Shown here: positions 18,420-26,390 of the stretch, piece after piece
Layout: each line of letters starts with the position of its first letter
Numbering within the stretch: the first letter of the stretch is position 1
NCBI GenBank assembly: GCA_031278655.1
Contig: JAITJZ010000072.1
Location: 1-37,515 of the forward strand
Origin: Bifidobacteriaceae bacterium
GTDB taxonomy: Bacteria > Actinomycetota > Actinomycetes > Actinomycetales > WQXJ01
Length of the DNA stretch: 37,515 nucleotides
Direction of reading: 5' to 3'
Translations under genes and position numbers: made by a program
The notes under the pieces: model-generated
What the model was told of the DNA's origin: nothing
Databases searched by the model: none
The model's input: only the letters and a program-made list of their open reading frames with translations

Positions 18420-19892
18420 GTGAGCGCCCAAGCGATCCAGCGGCCACCCGCTTTAGCCACAGGCGGGCGGACAATCCTGCGCGCCACCGCCGTGCTGCTC
18501 GCCATCGCGCTCCTGACCTGCCTCTACACAATCGTCACCAACGCCCGAGCGGTGGCCGGCGCCAGCGCCGACCGGCGGGTGGTGGCGCTGATCCTGGCCA
18601 CGCGCCAGGCCGGGACGGCCATCCTGGCCGAGGCCTCCGGCACAGCCGGCCCCTCTGACGCCGACGCCGCCGTCGGCCTCTTGGCCGAGTCCGCCCGGAG
18701 GGCGGACCTCGACCGCCAGGCTCAAACTCGGACGGCTTTGACTGAGGCGTCCCGCGCCCTCCTGGACAATCCCGCCGCCGCCCTGGAGCGGGCGCGAGAC
18801 ACCAACCAGTTGCCGGCGCTGATCGAGGAATTGGACTCGACCACTCAACTCTTGGCCACCGCCGTCAACAATCGTTCGCTGTCCGGCTACGCCGCCGCCC
18901 ACGCCGGCACCACCACCGGCCCCGCCGCCTCTAACGCCGCCGATCTGGCGGAACTGAGCCGGGCCGCCGAATCACTGCATTCATCACTGCGTGCGCGCCT
19001 CCTGACAGGGATCGGCGCCGCCCTGGCCCTGGCCGCTGGCCTGGTCTTCCTGTCGACCCGCTTCTCGCCCGCGGCGGCTGGCCTCGGCCAGCGCCTCGGC
19101 GATTGGCTCCATCACGGCAGCCACCAGGCGGGACGCCACGCCGCCGGCCACACCGAGCCCGAGTGCGCCCGCCCGCAGCCGCTCGCGCCCAGCCTGGCGC
19201 CGCCCTATCCCGCGGCCTTCACTCCCCCAGCCATGGCGCCAGCCCCGGCCATGGCGCCAGCGGAGCCGCCGGCGCCACCGCTGTCCAGCGCGCCAGCGCC
19301 CCCGCCCGCAGAGGCATCGGCCGCGCCTGGGCCCCTGCCGGGCGTCAGCGCGGCGGGCGACCAGACGGCATCGGGAACGGCCATCCCATCCATCCCCGAC
19401 GCGCGCCCGCCGGCCAACGCGCCCGCGCCCCTGCCGGCCGTCAGCGCGGCGGGCGACCAGACGGCATCGGGCGGCGCGCTCACGGCCGTGGGCGACGTCC
19501 TGACGGAGGCGCTGGGACTGGTCGAGCGCCCGCGCCAGGTCCAATGCGCGGTGGCGACCGCCGTGGCCCTGCCGGAAGCCCAGGCGGCGCGGCTGGCTCA
19601 GGCGCTGGCGGCGCTGATCGACGCGGCCGCCGCCAAATCCCCCGACCTGCCGGTGGCGGTGTCGGCGCGGGCCAGCGCCACCCAACTCGTCATCACCATC
19701 TCAGACCATGCGGCGCAGGCGCGTCCGGGCGAACTGGCGACCGGGCCGCGCCCGGTCGCCTTGCTGGCCTTGGTCAACCGGCTGGGCGCGGCGCTGACCG
19801 GCTCGCCGCGCGCGGACGGGCCCGGAACCGACGCGATTCTGGCCCTTCCCCTGATGCCCCCGCAGGCCAGATGGGCTAAGTTGGGCTCGTGA
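18420..19892 (+). CDS. Membrane protein with a degenerate histidine-kinase-like ATPase domain
   Basis: 490 residues from a GTG at 18420 with GAGG a few bases upstream. Seen: TM1 at about 20-45, an extracellular helical domain to about residue 190, TM2 (LLTGIGAALALAAGLVFLSTRF) and a Pro/Ala-rich linker of about 150 residues with a duplicated AAGDQTASG unit. The C-terminal domain (about 370-485) follows the order of actinobacterial HATPase_c domains. ALIDAAAAKSP lies where LLDNAxxxSP is expected, ISDHAAQ where SDHGxG is expected, and LALVNRLGA...GTDAILALPL at the end. The key N-box Asn is Ala, the G1 glycines are missing and there is no phospho-acceptor His region. I infer a non-catalytic kinase-like scaffold. 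The stop overlaps the next start (GTGA). Confidence 0.7.
   Translation: MSAQAIQRPPALATGGRTILRATAVLLAIALLTCLYTIVTNARAVAGASADRRVVALILATRQAGTAILAEASGTAGPSDADAAVGLLAESARRADLDRQAQTRTALTEASRALLDNPAAALERARDTNQLPALIEELDSTTQLLATAVNNRSLSGYAAAHAGTTTGPAASNAADLAELSRAAESLHSSLRARLLTGIGAALALAAGLVFLSTRFSPAAAGLGQRLGDWLHHGSHQAGRHAAGHTEPECARPQPLAPSLAPPYPAAFTPPAMAPAPAMAPAEPPAPPLSSAPAPPPAEASAAPGPLPGVSAAGDQTASGTAIPSIPDARPPANAPAPLPAVSAAGDQTASGGALTAVGDVLTEALGLVERPRQVQCAVATAVALPEAQAARLAQALAALIDAAAAKSPDLPVAVSARASATQLVITISDHAAQARPGELATGPRPVALLALVNRLGAALTGSPRADGPGTDAILALPLMPPQARWAKLGS
19331..19471 (+). repeat. Direct repeat of 45 bp with 96-bp period
   Basis: Copies at 19331-19375 and 19427-19471, differing at one base, each encoding PLPxVSAAGDQTASG in the linker of the kinase-like protein. 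Each copy holds one instance of the dispersed word CCAGACGGCATCG (19361-19373 and 19457-19469). Confidence 0.85.
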
Positions 19893-21196
19893 CCAGCAGC
19901 CAGGACCCCGCGCGCAGCACTGTTGTCTTCGTGACCGACTCGGCGGGAGCGGTCATTGGCGTCAACAGCGCCGCCGAGGCGGCCACCGGCCTCAAATCCC
20001 CGTCGCTGCTGGGCGGGCCCGCCAGCGCCCTGCTGGCGGCGGACACGCCGCTCGGCGTCCCCAGCCTCATCAACTCCGGGTTGGACCGCAGCTCTTGCAC
20101 GGGCGCGTACATCAAACTCGCCGGGCCGGACGGCGCCCGCCACTGGCGCCTGGCGCTGGCCGTCGCCACCGCCGGGACGCGCGTCTACGTGGCCGCGCCG
20201 TCCTCGCAGGACCGCGCCACCCAGCGCCTTTCGGCCATCTACGCGGCCGCCCGGGCGCGCGAGGAAGCCACCACCGCCGCCGGCTCGTCCCTGGACAAGG
20301 CCACCGCCGCCGGGGTCGAGGAGATCCTGACCCGGCTGCGCGGGCTCGGCTTCGCCACCTACGACGCGCTGCTCCGCAGCGCCCTCCCGGCCGAGGTTCC
20401 CCCCACCCGGCCTCTGCCAGAACCGCCCGATGACGCCGCCCTGGCCAGCGTTTGGGCCGCCGCCGTCGCCGCCGACCGCCAGGTCGAACGCCTCCAGTTG
20501 GCCCGCGCCAAACTCCTCGACGTGGCCAAGCTGCTGATCCTGGGCTCGGGCGAACTGTTGGAGCAGGTCGAGCCGATGGCCGAGGGCGCGGGTCAGGTGA
20601 TGGGCGCGGCGCGGTCGCTGTCCGGCTCGGCCACGCCTCTGACGGCCGCGCACCGGATCGGCGCCGCCGTGGAGCAGACCGGCATCCGCTTGCGGGCTTT
20701 GGCCCTGGGCGTGGAGCGTTCCGAGGAACTGGTCTCGAATCAGCGGATGCTGCTGGGGATCGCCCGGCAGATCGACCGGGCGCTGCTGGACACGCTGTCG
20801 GCGTCGAGCCAGCTCGGGCCGTTGGACCTGGGCCTGGTGGTGCCGCTGGCGGGCGCCCTGCACACATTGGCGCCGCCTCTGGCCATGGGCACCGCCCGAG
20901 TCGCCGCCAACCTGGCGCGCCTCGCCCGCGAGGCCACCGAGGCGGCCGGGCAGGTGCGCATGCTGGACACCACGCTGACCAGCTGGGAGCTGCTGGCGCA
21001 GCGCTTCGACCTGCCGGCATCGTTGATCCCCGCCGACCTCGACGCCAAGGCGGCCGCCGCCAAGCTCGACGCCATGCGCGACCTGGCCCGCGACGGCGTC
21101 ACCCAGACCGGCGCCGGCCAGGCGGCCTTCTCCGAGGCGGCGGCGGGCCTGGCCCGGGCTTTGCGCTACGCGCCCGGCTTCAGCTTCGCCCTCTGA
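19889..21196 (+). CDS. PAS-like N-terminal domain plus long helical domain, function unknown
   Basis: 435 residues from a GTG that overlaps the preceding stop. Seen: residues about 11-105 read like a PAS domain (TVVFVTDSAGAVIGVNSAAE, then a Gly-Leu core and a terminal beta strand RVYVAAPSS). About 320 residues of Ala/Leu-rich helices follow, with few prolines and no transmembrane segment. The helical part has no MCP hairpin signature, kinase H-box, GGDEF or other output motif that I can see, though its layout (PAS then long helices) recalls soluble receptor-type proteins. The overlap with the kinase-like gene shows co-translation. I infer that it works with the two membrane proteins upstream, possibly as the cytoplasmic component. 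The PAS call is by eye and needs a profile search. Confidence 0.65.
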   Translation: MTSSQDPARSTVVFVTDSAGAVIGVNSAAEAATGLKSPSLLGGPASALLAADTPLGVPSLINSGLDRSSCTGAYIKLAGPDGARHWRLALAVATAGTRVYVAAPSSQDRATQRLSAIYAAARAREEATTAAGSSLDKATAAGVEEILTRLRGLGFATYDALLRSALPAEVPPTRPLPEPPDDAALASVWAAAVAADRQVERLQLARAKLLDVAKLLILGSGELLEQVEPMAEGAGQVMGAARSLSGSATPLTAAHRIGAAVEQTGIRLRALALGVERSEELVSNQRMLLGIARQIDRALLDTLSASSQLGPLDLGLVVPLAGALHTLAPPLAMGTARVAANLARLAREATEAAGQVRMLDTTLTSWELLAQRFDLPASLIPADLDAKAAAAKLDAMRDLARDGVTQTGAGQAAFSEAAAGLARALRYAPGFSFAL

Positions 21197-21236
21197 CGCC
21201 AGCCGGGCCGGTCGAAACGTGCGCGCTTACCTGCGG

Positions 21237-21275
21237 TTGGACCTCACGCAGCCTTTTGAGGTAAGGTCATACCTC
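21237..21275 (+). promoter_or_regulatory. Promoter region of the tRNA cluster with a 6-bp inverted repeat
   Basis: TTGGAC at 21237-21242 and TAAGGT at 21262-21267 form a possible promoter (19-base spacer, slightly long). The -10 box lies inside a perfect inverted repeat, GAGGTA at 21258-21263 and TACCTC at 21270-21275. Confidence 0.4.
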
Positions 21276-21310
21276 GCGTGTGGGGAGCCCCAAAAGGGCG
21301 ACCACACCAC

Positions 21311-21383
21311 GCGGATGTGGCTCAGTTGGTAGAGCATCACCTTGCCAAGGTGAGGGTCGCGGGTTCGAGTCCCGTCATCCGCT
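21311..21383 (+). tRNA. tRNA-Gly (GCC)
   Basis: 73 bases. Acceptor arms GCGGATG and CATCCGC pair; anticodon loop TTGCCAA on a TCACC/GGTGA stem gives anticodon GCC; the T arm carries GGTTCGAGTCC. Discriminator base is T, normal for bacterial tRNA-Gly. CCA is not encoded. Confidence 0.97.
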
Positions 21384-21395
21384 CGAAGCCACCTC

Positions 21396-21466
21396 GGTGG
21401 AGTGGCCGAGAGGCGAGGCAGCGGCCTGCAAAGCCGTATACACGGGTTCGAATCCCGTCTCCACCT
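21396..21466 (+). tRNA. tRNA-Cys (GCA)
   Basis: 71 bases. Acceptor arms GGTGGAG and CTCCACC pair; anticodon loop CTGCAAA gives GCA; the T arm has GGTTCGAATCC. CCA is not encoded. It begins 12 bases after tRNA-Gly. Confidence 0.97.
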
Positions 21467-21483
21467 CATCGAGTTCGCTTCAG

Positions 21484-21558
21484 GGGCCGTTGGCGCAGGG
21501 GTAGCGCGCTTCCTTGACACGGAAGAGGTCACAAGTTCAAATCTTGTACGGCCCACCA
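21484..21558 (+). tRNA. tRNA-Val (GAC)
   Basis: 75 bases including an encoded CCA. Acceptor arms GGGCCGT and ACGGCCC pair; anticodon loop TTGACAC on a CTTCC/GGAAG stem gives GAC; the T arm has AGTTCAAATCT. It is the only one of the three with CCA in the gene. The Gly-Cys-Val order is common in actinobacteria. Confidence 0.96.
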
Positions 21559-21592
21559 GGAGTGGTTTATTCGGACATCTGTCCTAGGCGAT

Positions 21593-21638
21593 CCTGCCCA
21601 AGGCAGGCGGAGCCCGTGCCGGTCGAACCGGCCACGGG
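21593..21638. terminator. Two hairpins between the tRNA cluster and the Lrp gene
   Basis: CCTGCC/GGCAGG at 21593-21607 (3-base loop) and a stronger stem from CCCGTGCCGGT with ACCGGCCACGGG at 21613-21638 (loop CGA, one bulged C). They lie between convergent units and may end transcription in both directions, but neither is followed by a T-run. Confidence 0.4.
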
Positions 21639-21651
21639 TTGACCCGCCGGC

Positions 21652-22212
21652 TCAGGCGGCTGGGTCGCAGAGCGCCGCCCCCTCGGTGATGGGACGGCGC
21701 ACCTCGTCCCAGCCGTTGATGTGATCCATGCGGGTGTTCCCAGGAATGTGTTCGAAGACCACATGCGTGCTCGTCATGGCCACGGCCGGGTCCATGCTCA
21801 GGCGGTTGGCGACCAAATCCCGCAACTGGCTGGTCGAGGTGCAAAAGACGTGGACCACGAAGTCCTCGTTCCCGCCCACGAAGAAGACGTGGGCGGTCTG
21901 GGGCAGGCGGGCCACCGCCTCGGCGAATTCGCGGATCTTGGGCCGGGCTTGGGGGCGCAGTCGAATGAACACCAGCGCCTGCACGCCGAAGCCGAAGGCC
22001 TCGAGATCGACTTGGCTGTGGGCGGCGCCCAAGATCCCGGCCCGCCTCAGCGCCCGCACGCGGTTGATCGTGGTCGACTCGGACACGCCGAGGCGCGCGG
22101 CCAGCGCCTTGTTCGACTGGTCGGCGTCGCGGACCAGTTCCCAAGCGATCGCCTCATCCAGGGCGTCGAGTTGGATTTTCTGCCGCGAGCCCTCAGATTC
22201 GGCGCTGTCCAC
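21652..22212 (-). CDS. Lrp/AsnC-family regulator, probable AldR-type regulator of ald
   Basis: 186 residues from a GTG at 22212. Seen: an N-terminal helix-turn-helix (LDALDEAIAWELVRDADQSN, then LAARLGVSESTTINRVRALRRAGIL) and a C-terminal RAM/AsnC ligand domain (GVQALVFIRLRPQARPKI... VFFVGGNEDFVVHVFC). These regulators bind amino acids as octamers and bend DNA. It is divergent from alanine dehydrogenase across 135 bases, the AldR-ald layout of mycobacteria, where AldR responds to alanine; the same role is inferred here. There is no Shine-Dalgarno site. TACAGT ends about 8 bases before the GTG, so the message may be leaderless. Confidence 0.92.
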   Translation of the reverse strand: MDSAESEGSRQKIQLDALDEAIAWELVRDADQSNKALAARLGVSESTTINRVRALRRAGILGAAHSQVDLEAFGFGVQALVFIRLRPQARPKIREFAEAVARLPQTAHVFFVGGNEDFVVHVFCTSTSQLRDLVANRLSMDPAVAMTSTHVVFEHIPGNTRMDHINGWDEVRRPITEGAALCDPAA

Positions 22213-22347
22213 AACAGAAACTGTAGCAGCGCGAAGCTTGTAATGCAGAAATCACTCTAGAAACGGCCCCGTAACACGCTATCCGCAGTCTGGTCATGAC
22301 CCGCCGGCTCCAGCCGCCGGCCACAACTGACACACAAGGGGAGCGCC

Positions 22348-23457
22348 ATGATCATCGGAGTGCCGAAGGAGACCAAGAACAGCGAGCGCCGGGTGGCGCT
22401 GACCCCGGCGGGCGCCAGGGAGCTGACCGCCGCCGGGCACAGGGTCCTGGTCGAGGCCGGCGCCGGCGAGGGCAGCGGCTTCGCCGATGACCAATACCGC
22501 CTGGCCGGCGCCAGGATCGGGTCCGCCGCCGAGGCTTGGGCGGCGGCGCTGGTGGTCAAGGTCAAGGAGCCGATCCCGGCCGAATACCAGTACTTGCGCC
22601 GCGACCAGATTCTCTTCACGTACCTCCATTTGGCCGCCGCCGAGCCGCTGGTGACAGCCCTGACCGAGGCCGGCGCCACAGCCGTCGCCTATGAGACGGT
22701 GCAACTCGCGGACGGCAGCCTGCCGTTGCTGGCGCCGATGAGCGAAGTCGCCGGACGCATGTCGGTGATGGTCGGCGCCTATCACCTGACCGCCCCCGGC
22801 GGCGGCGCCGGACTGCTGGCGGGGGGCGTGCCCGGGGTCCGCCCGGCGGAGGTCGTGGTCCTTGGCGCCGGCCAGGCCGGCGCCAACGCGGTGGCGCAAG
22901 CCGTTGGCCTGGGCGCGGACGTGACGGTGCTCGACCTGTCAGTCCCGCGCCTGCGCCAACTCGACCAGCTCTACGCCGGCCGCGTCCGGACGCTCGCCTC
23001 CAGCGCCTATGAGGTCGAGCGCTGCGTCCGCCAGGCCGATCTTGTCATCGGCGCCGTCCTGATCCCAGGAGACAGGGCGCCGAAACTCGTCAGCCACGAA
23101 CTCGTGACCCAGGCCCGCCCCGGCAGCGTGTTCGTGGACATCGCCATTGACCAGGGCGGATGCTTCGAGGATTCGACGCCCACAACCCACCAGGCGCCGG
23201 TTTACCGGGTGGCGAACTCGGTCTTCTACTGCGTCGCCAACATGCCGGGGGCGGTGCCGGTGACGGCCACGGCCGCGCTCACCAACGCCACCCTGCCGTA
23301 TGTCGCCGCCATCGCCGCCCAGGGTTGGGACGCGGCCGCCGCCGCCGATCCGGCCTTGGCGCGCGGCCTGGCGACGGTCGACGGCCGGATCGCCCACGCC
23401 CAGACCGCCCGCGCCTTCCCGCGCCATCCCAGCGCCGTCGCCGTCCCGGTCGCCTGA
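22348..23457 (+). CDS. ald: Alanine dehydrogenase
   Basis: 369 residues from the ATG at 22348 with AAGGGGAG at 22336-22343. Seen: N-terminal MIIGVPKETKNSERRVALTP, VVKVKEPIPAEY (substrate-binding Lys near 73), TYLHLA (catalytic His94), a Rossmann motif VVVLGAGQAGANAV with glycines at 171-176 and VDIAIDQGGC (Asp266). The enzyme reversibly deaminates L-alanine to pyruvate and ammonia with NAD. It supports growth on alanine and redox balance under oxygen limitation. The divergent Lrp-type gene very likely controls it. Length fits the family of about 370 residues. Confidence 0.98.
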   Translation: MIIGVPKETKNSERRVALTPAGARELTAAGHRVLVEAGAGEGSGFADDQYRLAGARIGSAAEAWAAALVVKVKEPIPAEYQYLRRDQILFTYLHLAAAEPLVTALTEAGATAVAYETVQLADGSLPLLAPMSEVAGRMSVMVGAYHLTAPGGGAGLLAGGVPGVRPAEVVVLGAGQAGANAVAQAVGLGADVTVLDLSVPRLRQLDQLYAGRVRTLASSAYEVERCVRQADLVIGAVLIPGDRAPKLVSHELVTQARPGSVFVDIAIDQGGCFEDSTPTTHQAPVYRVANSVFYCVANMPGAVPVTATAALTNATLPYVAAIAAQGWDAAAAADPALARGLATVDGRIAHAQTARAFPRHPSAVAVPVA

Positions 23458-23483
23458 AGGACAAACGCCGCCCGATGCCGTCG

Positions 23484-23620
23484 CCCCACCCCGCGATCGC
23501 CCGCCCAGTCCGCGCCCGCCCACCCCGCGAGCGCCCGCCCGGCCCGCGTACGCCCGGCCGGCCCGCGAACACAGGGCCCCGCCGACCGCCCGCGCCCGCC
23601 CGGCCCGCGAGCGCCCGCCC
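23484..23620 (-). repeat. C-rich spacer with two G-quadruplex-type motifs on the minus strand
   Basis: The 166-base gap between convergent ald and the amidohydrolase is almost pure C/G with C on the plus strand. On the minus strand, runs of three or four G separated by loops of 1, 7 and 1 bases lie at 23484-23506. Five G3 runs with loops 1, 7, 2 and 1 lie at 23595-23620. A 19-bp sequence repeats at 23525-23543 and 23605-23623. The second motif falls 4 bases after the amidohydrolase stop codon, inside its mRNA. Confidence 0.6.
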
Positions 23621-23623
23621 GGC

Positions 23624-25336
23624 TCAGGCGGCGAAGACCTGACGGGCGCCGACCCAGGTCTCGAGCGTCCTGGTGGCGCCCAAAAGCAGAGGATCGATCT
23701 TAAACGGATCGCGGTCAACGACTATGAAATCGGCGGCCTTGCCAACCTCGAGCGAGCCGGCGCGCGAACCCAGCCCGGCGGCATCGGCCACGTTTGTGGT
23801 GTAAAGGCTGAGCGCCTCGCGGACCGTCAACGCCTGGTCCGGGCGGTAGGCGCCCGGGACCTCGCCGGTCGGGTTGGTCCTGGTGACCAGCCCGTGAATG
23901 CCCCACCAGGGGTTCGGGTTGGGCGAGACGGGCCAGTCGCTGCCGCCGGCCAGCTTGATGCCGGCGTCGAGTTGGTCGCGGAACATGCAGATCCCCTCCC
24001 GGGTCGCGTCCGGCAGGGTGGCCAGGGCGCCGCTCTGGAAGGCCGAGGGGAACCAGAACAGCGGGCAGATGTCGATGACCGCGCCGAGTCCGGCGATGCG
24101 CGGGTAGTCGGCCCGCTGGATCATCTGGGCGTGGGCGATGTGCGCCGGCAGCGCCACCCCCCGCGAGCGCGCCAGCTCCAGGGCGTCCAGCGCCAGGGAG
24201 ACCGCGCCGTCCCCGGTGCAATGAACCTTGACGCCCAGACCGTGCTCCGCCAGAACCGCCATCCAACCCGCCAATTGCTCCAGGCTCATGGTCGCCTCGC
24301 CGCGGTAACCGGCGCCGTGGCCGGGGTGCGGCGGATAAGGGTCGTGCATCAGGGCCGTGAAGGTGGGCGGCGTGCCGTCCAGGAAGATCTTGGCGAAGGT
24401 CGGGAAGACCCGCCCGCCGGCGAACCCGGCGGCCTGCTCGACCAGCGGCTGACCGATCGGCACAAAGCCGAAGACCTTGTCGTTGATCGACACCGACGTC
24501 ACCACCCAGGCGTTCAGCCGGCCGGCGTCATCGAGGCAGCGCAGGGCGCGGAGCATCTGGGCGCCGGTGGCGGCCTCCTGGACCAGGGTCACCCCGGTCT
24601 GGTTCAGAAGCTCGACCGCCCGCGCCATCGAGGCCTCGTCCTCCCCGGGCACGGCCGCCCGCGACGCCTCCCAAGTCTCCTCCGCCCGGCGGCTGGCCGC
24701 CTCGCCAACCACGCCGGTCGGCTCGCCGGTGGCCGGGTCGGTGTCCACGTCCGGGGCCAGCGAACGGGCGTCGGCCAGGTCTATCCCCATGATCCGCAGT
24801 GTGGCGTCGTTGACCAGGCGGTGATGGGCGGTGTCGTCGCGCAGCAAGAGCGGGTGGCCGCCGGCGGCGGCGTCGAAGCGGCGGCGCACGCAGACGCTGG
24901 CCAATTCGCGGAAACGGCTGATGCCCCACATCCCGCCGGCGATCCAGGCGCCCGGCGGGGCGGCGGCGGCCGCCCCGGCCACCGCCTCCAGCAATTGCTC
25001 CACCGACCAGTCTGGGTCAAGGAACAACTCGTAGAGATCGGAGTGGCCGGCCATGTGGAGGTGCGCGTGGACGTCCCCCAGGCCGGGCAGCACGGCGCCG
25101 CCCGGCGGCGCGGTCACCACCTTCGCCCCGGATGTGTCCCAGCCGGCGAAGTCGCCGTCCTGAGACAGGGCCACGACCTTCCCCCCGGCCGCGGCCAGGG
25201 CGCGCACGGGCGTGCCGCCGCCGGCCCCGTCGGCCCCGCCACCAACGCCGCCGCCAACGCTGCCCCCAGCGCCGCCTGACACCGGCGCCATGGTGTGTAT
25301 CGCCTCGGCGCGCACCACCAGTTCCACCTTCTTCAT
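23624..25336 (-). CDS. YtcJ-like metal-dependent amidohydrolase
   Basis: 570 residues from the ATG at 25336, chosen because AGGAGGT lies just upstream inside the end of the permease gene; the ATG also overlaps the permease stop. Seen: LPGLGDVHAHLHMAGH with the HxH metal pair near 90-92, KVHCTGDGAV, HIAHAQMI and GGSDWPVSPNPNPWWGIHG with the C-terminal metal Asp, and the end GKAADFIVVDRDPF. This matches the Amidohydro_3/YtcJ group, which hydrolyses amides or formamides of undefined substrates in the cytoplasm. Residues 21-41 are a Gly-rich insertion that replaces an ordinary N-terminal strand linker. Being the last gene of an importer operon, it probably acts on the imported compound. The substrate is not known. 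Confidence 0.9.
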   Translation of the reverse strand: MKKVELVVRAEAIHTMAPVSGGAGGSVGGGVGGGADGAGGGTPVRALAAAGGKVVALSQDGDFAGWDTSGAKVVTAPPGGAVLPGLGDVHAHLHMAGHSDLYELFLDPDWSVEQLLEAVAGAAAAAPPGAWIAGGMWGISRFRELASVCVRRRFDAAAGGHPLLLRDDTAHHRLVNDATLRIMGIDLADARSLAPDVDTDPATGEPTGVVGEAASRRAEETWEASRAAVPGEDEASMARAVELLNQTGVTLVQEAATGAQMLRALRCLDDAGRLNAWVVTSVSINDKVFGFVPIGQPLVEQAAGFAGGRVFPTFAKIFLDGTPPTFTALMHDPYPPHPGHGAGYRGEATMSLEQLAGWMAVLAEHGLGVKVHCTGDGAVSLALDALELARSRGVALPAHIAHAQMIQRADYPRIAGLGAVIDICPLFWFPSAFQSGALATLPDATREGICMFRDQLDAGIKLAGGSDWPVSPNPNPWWGIHGLVTRTNPTGEVPGAYRPDQALTVREALSLYTTNVADAAGLGSRAGSLEVGKAADFIVVDRDPFKIDPLLLGATRTLETWVGARQVFAA

Positions 25337-26379
25337 GCGTTCACCTCCTGTGTTTGTTGGGATGCCGGCCGCTCGCGCCCCAGGCGCTGAGCCTCGGCCA
25401 GGCGTTTGCCGCGATTGGCCCAAGCGGCGGAAACAAAACGCTGGATCGACGAGTCCATCAGCACCGCCGCCACCAGGGTCGCGCCGACCAGCACCGTCTG
25501 GATGAAGGGCGAGACGCCCAGGATCACCAGCCCGTTGTTGAGCACGCCCACGAACAGCAGCCCGGCGGCCACGCCGCCGATCCGCCCGTAGCCCCCGGCG
25601 AAGGAGACCCCGCCCAGGAGCACCACCGTCAACGCTTTCAACTCCATGCCGGAGCCGACTGTGGGGCTGACGGCCGCCAGTTTGGTGGCCAGCATCAGCC
25701 CGGCCAGCGCCGCGAAGACGCCCGCGGCGATGAAGACCTGCATCTGGGTGCGCTGAACCCGGATCCCCATCAGTTCGGCCGCCCTGGCGTTCCCGCCAAT
25801 GGCCAGGATCTCTTGCCCCTTGGCGGTCCGGTTGAGCAGGTAGCCGGCCACGGCCACGACCACCGCCAGGACCACGATCTGCACCGGAATCCCGACCAGT
25901 TTGGCCGTGCCGAAGGCCTTGAAATCGTCCGGCAGCCCGGTCAGGGTCTTGCCGTTGGTCAAGACCATGGCGATGCCGCCCCAGACGCTCAAGAAACCGA
26001 GCGTCACCACGAACGAGTTCAGCCGCAGATAGGCCACCAGGAACCCGTTCAAGGCGCCCGCCACCAGCCCAAAGACCAGGGTCACGGCCACACCGGCGGC
26101 CGCGTTGCCGGTCCCGACCAGCGTCAGCCCGCCCAGGACCGCCCCCAGCGTGGCGATCGAGCCGACTGACAGATCGGCCTGCCCGGTCATCACCACGAAC
26201 GCCACCGGCAGCGCCACCACTCCCAGTTCGGCCACCTGCTGGAGGATCGTGACCGCGTTCTGCCAGGACAGGAAGCGCGGGTTGAGCACGCCGAACAGCG
26301 CCGCCATCAGGATCATGGCGGCGAAGACGCCGTTTTGGACCAGCATTATCTTCAGCCGGTCCATTGAGATTGGCCGCAT
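25333..26379 (-). CDS. ABC importer permease, CUT2 (RbsC-like)
   Basis: 348 residues from the ATG at 26379, supported by GGGAGG with a 6-base spacer; a longer frame upstream lies inside the ATPase gene. Seen: about ten hydrophobic segments, the N-terminal LVQNGVFAAMILMAALFG, the VVMTGQADLSVGSIATLGAV block, LNSFVVTLGFLSVWGGIAMV and the family motif GNARAAELMGIRVQRTQMQVF. The protein forms the membrane channel for a CUT2-type importer, usually for pentoses or other small polar solutes. It lies 11 bases after the ATPase gene, and its stop overlaps the amidohydrolase start. Confidence 0.94.
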   Translation of the reverse strand: MRPISMDRLKIMLVQNGVFAAMILMAALFGVLNPRFLSWQNAVTILQQVAELGVVALPVAFVVMTGQADLSVGSIATLGAVLGGLTLVGTGNAAAGVAVTLVFGLVAGALNGFLVAYLRLNSFVVTLGFLSVWGGIAMVLTNGKTLTGLPDDFKAFGTAKLVGIPVQIVVLAVVVAVAGYLLNRTAKGQEILAIGGNARAAELMGIRVQRTQMQVFIAAGVFAALAGLMLATKLAAVSPTVGSGMELKALTVVLLGGVSFAGGYGRIGGVAAGLLFVGVLNNGLVILGVSPFIQTVLVGATLVAAVLMDSSIQRFVSAAWANRGKRLAEAQRLGRERPASQQTQEVNA

Positions 26380-26390
26380 CGGAGCCCTCC

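Noticed and set aside
17537-18505. Long open frames on both strands in the Ala/Pro-rich tail at 17400-18500
   Set aside because: All six frames stay open because the DNA is almost pure GC. Only the plus frame from 16650 has the transmembrane segments and continuity.
19889-21196. The PAS protein considered as a soluble chemoreceptor
   Set aside because: The helical region lacks the conserved MCP signalling hairpin, and no che genes lie nearby.
21311-21558. The tRNA cluster considered as an integration site
   Set aside because: No integrase, direct repeat of a tRNA 3' end, or mobile-element gene is present on either side.
23458-23623. A plus-strand peptide reading through the C-rich gap after ald
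   Set aside because: It is low-complexity Pro/Arg/Ala with no start signal. The gap is explained as a structured non-coding end.
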